Below, piece by piece: positions 7,399-17,000 of a stretch of 31,119 bases of DNA; within the stretch, counting starts at the first letter, position 1, and each line of letters starts with the position of its first letter. Source of the DNA: CAZHUM01 sp046484045 (lineage in GTDB: Archaea; Thermoplasmatota; Thermoplasmata; Halarchaeoplasmatales; Halarchaeoplasmataceae). The stretch is from contig JAWOBZ010000059.1 of the NCBI GenBank assembly GCA_046484045.1, positions 1 to 31,119 of the forward strand, in the 5' to 3' direction. A program made the position numbers and the translations under genes. The notes beneath the pieces were generated by a model. That model did no database searches. It had not been told where the DNA came from and was given only the letters and a program-made list of their open reading frames with translations.

Positions 7399-8323
7399 AA
7401 AAAGATATAGGAAGTTGAGTGTGTTCGTAGCCGTACTGCTCTTTCTGAGCTCTATACCCTTCACGGGTATAACATCGGCAGAACAAGATGATGGAGGATT
7501 GAAAGACAGTGTGATCCAGCAGTTGATGGATGATCCGATCGTATCCGGTAACATTACAGAGACGTTTTTATCCGTTCGATCCGTAGAGAGTGAAGATACT
7601 TTAGTCTATCTTAACGAGGATAATACTCTTTATGTAACTGTAGAAAATACAGGAGGTTCTACCGGTGATGATGAATACGTACAACAGATAACGAACAGTG
7701 TAAAAGAACTCGAATCGATAAAGAACGATACAGATAAACGGATAGTACGAAAATTCTTACAGAAATCGATCGATAAACTTGAGAAAGCATCTCAGGATGT
7801 ATCTGACGGAGAACGAATAAAATCTATCAAACATGTAAAGAAAGCTGTTATTTTCTTAAAGGTTGCTGAAAACAAAGGTGCCGAATTAGGTAATGTAACG
7901 AATAATATTACTTACGCTGTAGAGAATAAAGTTGGATCGATCAAAGACGAAGCCGAGAGAAGCTTCGGATCTAACAGCACCGACGTTTGGAAAGCCAAAT
8001 TATTCTATCTGATGGGAAAAGCCCGATTAGAAGAAGATAGGTATACAGCAGCGTTAGCTCTGTTCAAACAGTCGTTTAAAAACGCTTTGAAGGCATATGA
8101 ATGTGACGTTCATCTCTCCTTGTCCGATATTATGCCTTCGAGATCCGATATTTACATAGGCGAATCAACTTCCGACGATTTGAAAGCAGAGGAAGAAGCC
8201 GTATTGGAGTTCACTTGGCATCCAGTTGAAAGAGGAGTTCATTATCTTGGGTTTAACATGACTGGAGATTACATGGTTTACAATTCACCGGGGGAGATTG
8301 AGGGTGAGAATATTGTTATATAA
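7391..8323 (+). CDS. Secreted helical protein, short paralogue (truncated form of the 9855 gene)
   Basis: The 310-residue product has a signal peptide (MNKKRYRKLSVFVAVLLFLSS, with cleavage likely near residue 28). A beta-type segment follows (NTLYVTVENTGGSTGDDEY), then a long alpha-helical region (about 90-235) with FKQSFKNALKAYECDV, then a short beta segment ending at YMVYNSPGE. It is about 40-60% similar by eye to the protein starting at 9855 until that point, then stops after 11 unrelated residues where the paralogue continues into a long beta-helix. The start at 7391 is chosen over ATG 7385 because the paralogue begins MNKRRYRK and the GGAG spacing matches. It overlaps the BNR gene by 8 nt. 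Function is unknown; it is probably extracellular and works with the adjacent propeller protein. Confidence 0.72.
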   Translation: MNKKRYRKLSVFVAVLLFLSSIPFTGITSAEQDDGGLKDSVIQQLMDDPIVSGNITETFLSVRSVESEDTLVYLNEDNTLYVTVENTGGSTGDDEYVQQITNSVKELESIKNDTDKRIVRKFLQKSIDKLEKASQDVSDGERIKSIKHVKKAVIFLKVAENKGAELGNVTNNITYAVENKVGSIKDEAERSFGSNSTDVWKAKLFYLMGKARLEEDRYTAALALFKQSFKNALKAYECDVHLSLSDIMPSRSDIYIGESTSDDLKAEEEAVLEFTWHPVERGVHYLGFNMTGDYMVYNSPGEIEGENIVI

Positions 8324-8338
8324 ACTCAGTCGAAATGA

Positions 8339-8359
8339 TTATATTAATACACGTATTAA
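8339..8359 (+). promoter_or_regulatory. TATA-like element overlapping an inverted repeat before cassette 2
   Basis: TATATTAATA (about 8340-8349) overlaps the inverted repeat TTAATAC-AC-GTATTAA (8344-8359). The 62-nt gap between cassettes therefore looks like a promoter with a possible operator. GGTGGAGGA (8372-8380) serves as ribosome-binding site for the GTG at 8387. Confidence 0.4.
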
Positions 8360-8386
8360 CCAAGATATCAAGGTGGAGGAATCGTA

Positions 8387-9862
8387 GTGAAAAAACGACC
8401 ATCGAAGGAGGAACTGCTGTCGCAATTCTACAGGACGGAGAAGAGAGTTATCTCTGTCCCGAGGATACCAGTTGTTCCAGTTCTGGTTGTCGTGATGCTT
8501 CTTACTGTTGTTGTTCTAAGCGGTTTTTTGATTTCCAAAGCTGATATATCATTTGATTTCGCTTCCTATGAGCCTAAACCGAGAAGTCCTGCGGGATGGA
8601 CGGATGATGTAAGATTGACTTCGGATTCAAATCCTGATAGATACCCTGACATATCAGCAAAAGGAGATAATGTCCATATTATTTGGGAGAAAAGCATTAC
8701 TGGAGTTGGTACTGGATACTCAGATATTTATTACAAGAATTCAACAGATGGAGGATTTTCTTGGAGTAATGATATCCGGTTGACGGATGGAATAAATGAT
8801 GTCTATTGCAGAAAGCCTGATATCGGTCTAAATGAGAGTAATATTCATATTGTTTGGAATAGAGAAAAAGCAGGAGCTCCTGCAGAAACTAAAGAGATAT
8901 ACTACCGCAACTCGACCGACGGGGGGATCTCGTGGGGCGATACGAAGATGATCTCGGAGGATGATGATAACTCTTCAGAAGCTCCTAGATGTGTAGTCAA
9001 CGGTGATAATATACATGTTGCATGGGTAGATAGCAGATTTGGGTCGCTTCAGTCTGAAGTATATTACAGAAGGAGTGTTGACGGTGGAATCACTTGGGAC
9101 AATGGACTCGGTGATACAACATCGGATAGAAGGTTAACACACGATTTTAGTAACCCAGGTGCCCCTTGGATTGCCTTAAATGGATCTAACATCCATGTTG
9201 TATTTTGTGACGATAGAGATACTGATTTCGATGTCTATTACATAAGATCCACTGATAACGGTGCCACTTGGGATAACGGTCTGGGCACCGTTAACGAGGA
9301 GAGAAAATTAACTAGCAATTCTACAGATCACGCACCCGGGGCGATAGCTGTCGAGGGAGATACGATCCATGTGGTATGGGTTGATGAGATATGGCCTGGT
9401 CCTGAATATGAAATCTATTATCGTAATTCTACAGATAACGGTGCTAGTTGGGGAGGTGCACAACAATTGGTTGGACCAAGTCCATTAGCGTGGGCACCTG
9501 AATTGGAATGTAATGAAAGTAATGTGTGCATGGTCTGGAACGATCAAAGAGATGATGGAAGTCACAGTGAAGTCTATATCATTAATTCAACAAATTCAGG
9601 AGGGGATTGGGGGGGTGTAACAAGGCTTACCTCAGTGGATAACGAACACTCTGGTAGTCCTGATATTGGTTTTTCAGATGGTAAGAAATATGTTGTTTGG
9701 GTGGATTTACGGTATGGAAATGAAGAAATTTACTTTAAGCGTTCACCTGACTTTCCAGCTGTTCCCGAGTTTCCGTCGTTGTTATTACCGATCATGTTCA
9801 CGATAGCTACTTACGTAGCTGTCTCACGATATAGAAAAAAGGAGAGATTTAGAGATGAATAA
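8387..9862 (+). CDS. Membrane-anchored Asp-box (BNR) beta-propeller protein with PEF-CTERM-like tail, copy 2
   Basis: The 491-residue paralogue of the 5938 gene has the same architecture. It has a basic N-tail, a signal anchor near residues 29-49, six Asp-box repeats (NSTDGGFSW, NSTDGGISW, RSVDGGITW, RSTDNGATW, NSTDNGASW, NSTNSGGDW), and a VPEFPS-helix-RYRKKER tail from about residue 459. The first 70 residues are almost unchanged from copy 1, and one 112-bp stretch is identical at DNA level, while blades 1, 2, 5 and 6 have diverged. That mosaic pattern suggests conversion of the core with diversification of exposed blades. It overlaps the next gene by ATGAATAA, exactly as in cassette 1. Likely role: surface-bound recognition or display protein; no substrate can be inferred. 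Confidence 0.82.
   Translation: MKKRPSKEELLSQFYRTEKRVISVPRIPVVPVLVVVMLLTVVVLSGFLISKADISFDFASYEPKPRSPAGWTDDVRLTSDSNPDRYPDISAKGDNVHIIWEKSITGVGTGYSDIYYKNSTDGGFSWSNDIRLTDGINDVYCRKPDIGLNESNIHIVWNREKAGAPAETKEIYYRNSTDGGISWGDTKMISEDDDNSSEAPRCVVNGDNIHVAWVDSRFGSLQSEVYYRRSVDGGITWDNGLGDTTSDRRLTHDFSNPGAPWIALNGSNIHVVFCDDRDTDFDVYYIRSTDNGATWDNGLGTVNEERKLTSNSTDHAPGAIAVEGDTIHVVWVDEIWPGPEYEIYYRNSTDNGASWGGAQQLVGPSPLAWAPELECNESNVCMVWNDQRDDGSHSEVYIINSTNSGGDWGGVTRLTSVDNEHSGSPDIGFSDGKKYVVWVDLRYGNEEIYFKRSPDFPAVPEFPSLLLPIMFTIATYVAVSRYRKKERFRDE
9276..9387 (+). repeat. 112-bp exact repeat, copy B (inside BNR gene 2)
   Basis: Identical to 6812-6923; the first differing bases are at 6811/9275 and 6924/9388. Confidence 0.9.
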
Positions 9863-11069
9863 AAGGAGATATAGAAAGACAAGCCTGTTCGTAGCGTTTC
9901 TACTGTTCGTCAGCTCTATCGCTGTAGTAGGTGTCGGTGGAGCTACGCCCGGAAACGCTGGAAATGATGAGATCATGGATCAACTGTTGGACGACCCTGA
10001 AGTTTCTGGTAATATAACGAAACCGTTCTTGGAAGTTACAAACTTCCGTTCTGACGGTCCAGTAGTATATATGGATGAAGATAATACGCTGTATGTAACA
10101 GTGGTGAATACAGGTGGTTCTACTGGCGATAAAGATTACATAGAGGATATAAACTGGACAATGAGCCAGGTCGACATGCTTAAAAACGATACTGATTCAA
10201 GAGCTGCAGAGATACTGCTAGGTAAAACCTTCGATAGCCTTAATGACACGTTGATTGACATTTCCGAAGGTGAAAGAGTCAACTCGTTTAAGCACATCCT
10301 AAAGGCGATGTCATTCCTTCAAGCCGCCGGTAAGAAAGGTATCGATACGGAGAATCTGTTTGTTTTCCTGGCAGATACTGTTCAATCCAAGGTGAACACG
10401 GTCGTCGAAGAGGCTGAAAGAAGCTTCGGCTCTAAAAGCCAGGATGTCACCAAAGGTAAAATATTCTACCTTAAAGGTGTTCAAAAATTGGATGAAGAAA
10501 AGTACATACCAGCGGTAGCTATGTTCAAACAATCTTTCAAGAAATCTCTTAAGGCTTATGAGTGTGATGTAGATCTCTCCTTGACCGATGTCGTTCACAA
10601 CGAGAGTGAGACCGATATCGGTGATTCATCTCTTCAAGATCTCAAAGCTGAGGAGGAAGGTGCTTTGGAATTTGTTTGGCATCCTGTTGAAAGAGGAGTT
10701 CATTATATCGGGTTCAATATGACTGGTGATTATATGGTTTACAATTCGCTAGGGGAGGTAGTGTCGAGCTCTCCTTTTGTGTTGACCGCTGCTTTCCCCG
10801 TGAGTCCGAGAGCTGATGAAAAATATATTTGGGATACTCCTGAAGAGAGAACAATATCTCCTGATGATCCACATACACCCACTACCTTTCCCACACAACC
10901 TGATTGGACATGTGAAATTGAAGTTATGGGGGGTGACGTTATAATTGAAAAAGATGCTACTTTAACTTTCAATGAAGGTGTCACATTCACTATAGAGAAT
11001 CCAGATTATGATCCCCATGAATGTGCAATCAATATCAATAGCGGTGGTACTTTCACCGTCGATGCATAG
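9855..11069 (+). CDS. N-terminal part of a giant secreted protein, ended by an in-frame TAG
   Basis: This 404-residue product carries the signal peptide (MNKRRYRKTSLFVAFLLFVSS, cleavage likely near residue 30), the beta segment VTVVNTGGSTGD, and the helical region with AERSFGS and FKQSFKKSLKAYECDV shared with the 7391 gene. It then continues past YMVYNS into FVLTAAFPVSP and the first rungs of a beta-helix (GGDVIIEKDATLTFNEGVTFTIE, shown here only by its ends). It stops at a TAG (11067-11069) in the middle of a beta-helix rung. The frame continues without another stop for 7.5 kb, so the natural product is probably the N-terminus of a protein of about 2,900 residues. Either the TAG is decoded, or it is a nonsense mutation or base error. 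The start is supported by GGAG about 10 nt upstream. Confidence 0.75.
   Translation: MNKRRYRKTSLFVAFLLFVSSIAVVGVGGATPGNAGNDEIMDQLLDDPEVSGNITKPFLEVTNFRSDGPVVYMDEDNTLYVTVVNTGGSTGDKDYIEDINWTMSQVDMLKNDTDSRAAEILLGKTFDSLNDTLIDISEGERVNSFKHILKAMSFLQAAGKKGIDTENLFVFLADTVQSKVNTVVEEAERSFGSKSQDVTKGKIFYLKGVQKLDEEKYIPAVAMFKQSFKKSLKAYECDVDLSLTDVVHNESETDIGDSSLQDLKAEEEGALEFVWHPVERGVHYIGFNMTGDYMVYNSLGEVVSSSPFVLTAAFPVSPRADEKYIWDTPEERTISPDDPHTPTTFPTQPDWTCEIEVMGGDVIIEKDATLTFNEGVTFTIENPDYDPHECAININSGGTFTVDA
11067..11069 (+). other. In-frame amber codon splitting one reading frame
   Basis: The context GAT GCA TAG GAC GAT is in the same frame as both the upstream 404 codons and the downstream 2,500 codons. One base change would give GAG (Glu), AAG (Lys) or CAG (Gln). 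No strong ribosome-binding site and no signal peptide precede the downstream part. TAG is rare in this window: among about 24 gene ends only the pilin gene also uses it. Confidence 0.8.
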
Positions 11070-11075
11070 GACGAT

Positions 11076-14000
11076 TTGAATCAGGAAAAAACGACGATGA
11101 TACATCCTAGTGCTAGTTATCCCTGGAACACCTACCCCTTCAACAACCACGGCACCGTCGATTTCTACGGAGCCAATGTGATGTACACCTACGGAGACAG
11201 GAGCAACCTGAACAACCCGGGTGGTATCCAGAACCACGCAGGAAGCACCTGTACCATCGACAACTGTAATATCATCGATGGTGACACCCACAGTATAACC
11301 GGTTCTTCCGATGCATCTCTCACGGTCAAAGGAACAAACACGATCATAGGCAGTGAAGAAGACCCGGGTCAATCCAATACTCTACAGGGACACGGTGTGT
11401 ATATCAACGGTATGAACGTGAATCCGACCATAGAGGATGTTACGATCCAATACCAGAAGAAATCCGGTTTATTCGTGGAGGATACGATATTGGATACAAG
11501 TACGACCTACCAGTTAGAGGATTACCAATCTAATCAATATGATCAAAGGGTCACCTTCGATTCAGAAACTACCAGTTGGTATAGAACTGGGACCGACGGT
11601 GATGAGGTCTTAGTAGCTTATCTGCAGGAGGAATCGAACAGCATCTATTGGAAGAGATCCATAGATAATGGTGCGACGTGGTCGGTACCGTATCATATAG
11701 TTACACCGTCTGAAAAGGTCGGAAGGATAGACCTAGCAGTTGACGGTAACAATATGCTGCTTCTATGGGAGAACGAGGGGCTCTATGAAACACATCTGCT
11801 GTACAGTGATAAAGGAGGTAGGATTTGGACTGAATACGATGAAACGATCCACGGTACAAATCCGTCTATTTATCTAAAGGGGTCCGATACGTATATGACT
11901 TATAGTTATTCGATTCAAGGACCTTGGCAGGAGATCTGGATACTGACCTTTTTGCATTGGACTGAAGGAGGCGGAGTCGTAGAATATGAGAAAGAGCTCG
12001 ATATAGGTGGTTGGCCTTCCATAGACCTCGAATTGGATAATAATAACATATATCTTACAGCGTTGGTAAATGGTAATATTTTCTTTTGGAAGGGTAGAGA
12101 TAACGGAGCGGAATGGCCGATAGATAAGTTGGATATAGGCGATTATACTCCGACAACCTTCGATACCGAACTCTCGGGACACAGTTCTACGGTTATGCCC
12201 CCTAACGATTGGGTCGATCTTTCAGTAAGAGATCAATACATTTCCGTTGTATGGCCTACGGTCCAAACCGGAGATAGTGATTACGATATTATAGGTGTTA
12301 GGAGTGAAGATGCCGGTGTTAACTGGGATCTTACACCTGTAACATATTCATCTTCTGATACGGATTCGATCTGGCCGTCTACCGAGATTGACAGCAATTA
12401 TCTTCTACATGTAACCTGGGAAGATGGTGATGTGATATTGTATTCAAGAAGAGATATTAGTACGGGAGCATTTGATGTACAAAGAATATCGATGGTTCCG
12501 TCTTATGTGGATGTACATCGACCTAAGGTCACACTTTCCAACGGTAACATATACTATAGTTGGGAAGATAACAGAGACGGCAATTCCGAAATATATATCA
12601 AAAAAGCACTTCCATTGATGACAAACAATCTAAAGGTAAAGAACAATGGGATCGACGGTATCCGACTGGACAATTCTAATCCCGTGATCTACAACTGTGA
12701 GATCAATAACAATCCTATCGGTATATCCATAGAAAATTACGCCAATCCAACAGTAAGAATAAACGATATCCACTCTAACCAATATGGTATAGAAGTAAAT
12801 AACGCCAAAGGCATAATCGAGAGTAACAATATACACCAGAGTTATGTCGGAGTATATACCGAACAGGCTTCGGAGTTATGTATCAGATCATCAACCGGTT
12901 CCCCTCAATATATAAACGATAACGATTACGGTATCTGGTCAGCTGATGATTCCGTGATATACGTTTCTGAAAACGAGATCTATCAAAACCTTCATGCGGG
13001 TGTGTTCATGGAGAACTCTGATGGAGAAATAAGAAAGAACGATATCTACTCGTCCAGTGATCCGACTATACAGGAAAGGTACACGAGAGGTGTACTGTGT
13101 GATCAAAGTTCACCTTTGATCCAGGATAACGAGATATATGGGTTTAATGGCAGATTATCTGCGCCTTCACTCTCAAAAAATCAGTTTGCAAATACTGCTA
13201 CACGTTTGAATAATGGTGAAATCCTTATCGCGGGAGGAAAAATATACGATGAAGAGTTAGATTTGACCTCAACAACATCTTACTGTGAAATTTATAATCC
13301 AGATTCAGGAACATTGAGGAAAACCGAAAAAATGAATCATCCAAGATCTAATCATGAAGCTGTATTATTAAATGATGGAAGGGTATTAGTGATAGGTGGA
13401 GAATTCTCTCTGGGTTCTTGTGAAATCTATGATCCTGGAACGGAGTGTTGGGAAATTACAGATTCTTTATCTCCTGAGATATCTGGAAAGAATCCGCAGA
13501 CAGTTGTTTTGAATTCTGGGGAAGTCTTTGTCGCAGGTGGTACGAATAATCCTTCTGCAAAATGTGAGATATATGATCCCGCAACAGATACCTGGTCTGC
13601 TGAAACAGATATGAATGTACCTCGATATGACCATAAGATCACATCTCTTCATAAATATAATATCGATTGGATTATTTTAACCGGGGGATTTGATGGAACA
13701 GGTGATGTATCAAATTCATGTGAGATATATGATACTTATAGAGGAGTATGGCATACATTTAATATACACACTCCTCGAGCGAATCATGCTGTTACAAAAT
13801 ATAACGAAACAGGATTTATTTTATCCGGTGGAGAAGATGATGTATCTGAGATAGGTTTGTGTGAGATGAATTTTTTAACATTTAATGTAATTTCCAATGG
13901 TTTTGATCAGTATTTACCTAAGTTACATGTTAATAACATCGATTCTCTAGATATGCCACGAAAAAATCACAATGGAGTTTTATTAAAAGATAATACTGTA

Positions 14001-17000
14001 CTCATAGCCGGTGGAGAAACTCAAGCAGAAGGAGCTTTGTCGGGCTGTGAGTTGCTTACAGATCTGAAGAATCCACGATGGATGTCCATTGATTCGATGA
14101 GTATACCTCGAGTGAGTCCTCCTCTTATTAGCCACCCTAGTGGCAATATAATAACAGCAGAAGGAGTTAGAACAGGAGATAATACTAATTCCTGTGAGAT
14201 ATATAATTACCCATCCTCTTCATGGAACTATGATGAAGATATATTGAACTCAGGGGTATCCCTATATAAATCAAGCCCTGTAATCTTAGAAAACACTCGA
14301 ATTGATACGTCCTCTTTTGGGATACTTAGTAGGCTCGGAGCACCCGATATTTCTAGCAACGAACTAGATAGTAATAAAATAGGAATGTATTTGGTAAATG
14401 ATGGGGTAGATCCAAGTCAAGAATTTGCAAGTGGATCATTAGAGTTTAATAATAAAGATGTTTATGGGCAAACTTTTTTGGCTAATAGAGAAAAAATAGA
14501 TAGTGTAGAAATATTTTTGGACAAAAGAGTTACTGATCCTGATATAGTTTCTTCAGTAGAAGTTTGTATTTTTTCAAGTCCTACTTCAACAGAACCTGTA
14601 GTTTCTTCATCTAAAATTTTTAATAATATCATAACAGGTTGGAATCGATTTAAATTCGAAGATCCTCTTTTAGTAAGTGCGGGAGAAGAATACTTTTTAA
14701 CAATTTCCACCGACTCTACTAAAAGTGGTTATAATATTTTTGGTAGAGATATTGATGAACCTGATTATAAAGGAGGTGCGCTATGGCACTCCTACAATGA
14801 AAATCCATTTATTCAATATTCAGACTATGATTTATCATTCAGAATAATATACAATAGGGCTAAACTACATGGAAACATTGTTAGTTCATCCAATTCTGAT
14901 GGAATATTTACTATCGATTCTAATCCTTCCTTGATCTCAGAAAATACATTAGAAAATAATAATGGGTACGGAATACACCTAGTTGGTGGTAAACCATTAA
15001 ATTGGCAAACGCTAGATACTGATAATAATTTTGATAATAATAAAGACCGGGTAATACAGCAATGGGAATTTGGTTTACTAACTCAAAAAGATGAAGAGCC
15101 CTTCGGGTCGAATGAGCTATTGAAAGAATATAGAAGTTATGTATTATTAACTGATGCTAATACGGATGTATCTTTCCAAGGATATACTGGTTACGACTCT
15201 GAAGATGGATATCTAGAACCAATTAGGGCAACAGAATATGTTATCGATTCAGCTAATCAAAAGTTAGAATCTAATCCATATATGATCCAGATAGAGAAGG
15301 AATACTATCGACCAGATGAAACAATATATTATCCGACAACACACGAAACTATTACTGTTGATAAAAACAAAGAATTATATCATGTTTTTGAAGAAAAAAT
15401 AGTAGAATCAGAAATATCCCTTTCACAGCCGATTATAAATTGGGTTTCAATACCTGTAGTTTCATCATTATACGCATCAGACATTTATAATGATGACAGA
15501 TTTGATTGTTATTATTTACAAAAATATGATGCTCTCAATAGTCAATGGATTTCATATGATGGGGAAGATCCAGCAGAAGATTTTAAAATAACTCCCGATA
15601 TGGGTATCCAGATAGCACTCGATAATGCACCTACTGAACCGGTTACATATTCTGGGCTTCCTGTTGGACACGTATCGATCAAATTGTATGCAAATTATAA
15701 TTACATAGGGTATCCATCCTATATGAAATCAATATCTATGGATGATTTCATCCAACATGCAGAACATCCTGAATACATTCAGTCAGTAGAAAGATGGGAT
15801 CATAGTCTACAAAGTTGGGTTGAAGTTAATCCCTCTTATCATATGGTACCTGGAAATGCTTATAGGGTTAAAACTAATATTCCTCCTGGGATGGATTATA
15901 TGACTATAAATTATTTTGAACCTGGCGGAGATACAGATTTAGATGGATTATCATATGGTGAGGAAATCTATACATATAACACTGATCCAACAGAACCAGA
16001 TACTGATGGTGATGGTCTATGGGATGGATGGCAAGACACAAACGGAAACGAATGGTATGATGACGGAGAGATAAAAGGTGAGAAATTTTATTTATCAGAC
16101 CCATCAACTAGCGACACGGATGGGGACAGACTAACAGATACAGATGAATTGTTTATCTATAATTCAAACCCTATGGATGCAGATATCAACGATAATGATG
16201 TAAAAGATGGACATTTAGAATATGATAATAGTATAGTATGGATTACAGATAATAACCCAAATAGCATATTCGAAGCTTTGTCTCTCACAAGAGAAAAATT
16301 TGATGGAATGAATTGTAAACAATATCCAATACTTGTTTGGGCAAGAAGAGTAAACGAAGACACTGGTATCGAAAGAGATACTACAGAACAAATTATACAT
16401 TGTATTAATCAACTAAAAACATCTCCTGATGAAATTAGAATATTGGAACAAACAGTGAACACGGTCCCTTCAGAGATATCTACTGAAACTGGTATCCCAG
16501 AGCAACGGTATATATCCTCCCAGTATGTGACTTCGTATTGGGAAAATAATCCTGACAAACAGCAAGATATTGTCTTTTGTGATATGGATGGACAAGGTGG
16601 TACAGATAATTTGATGCCATATGCTGCAACTTTTGCACATAGGAATTATGCTGTTTATATGAGTTCTTTGACAGATATTCAGGACGTTACAAGGATTCCA
16701 GACAACATTTATTACTTTGGAAGCGATCCAACAACTGAATCAATATTATCCTCTATTGCATCTACTACAACTATATCTACTCTTGAAAGTGCTGTTGAAT
16801 CTTTAACACCACTGGGAAATCAATATATTAATCCTAATACTTTGGCAACAGATAACGCTGTAACTTTAGTACATAGATACGATAATAACTATATGTCTCC
16901 ATTGAACAATTATTGGAACTGGGAAATAAAAGAATATATGCAAAATTGGAAAATCGCTCCTATTTATGCTTCCCTAAGACAAACGATGATAGGTTATGCT

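Noticed and set aside
6812..9387. The repeated Asp-box segments as a CRISPR or satellite array
   Set aside because: The repeats are protein-level propeller blades spaced irregularly; the only long DNA identity is between the two paralogous genes.
11076..11100. TTG 11076 or ATG 11097 as an independent start of the giant protein
   Set aside because: There is no good ribosome-binding site, no promoter and no signal peptide, and the frame is continuous with the upstream gene except for the TAG.
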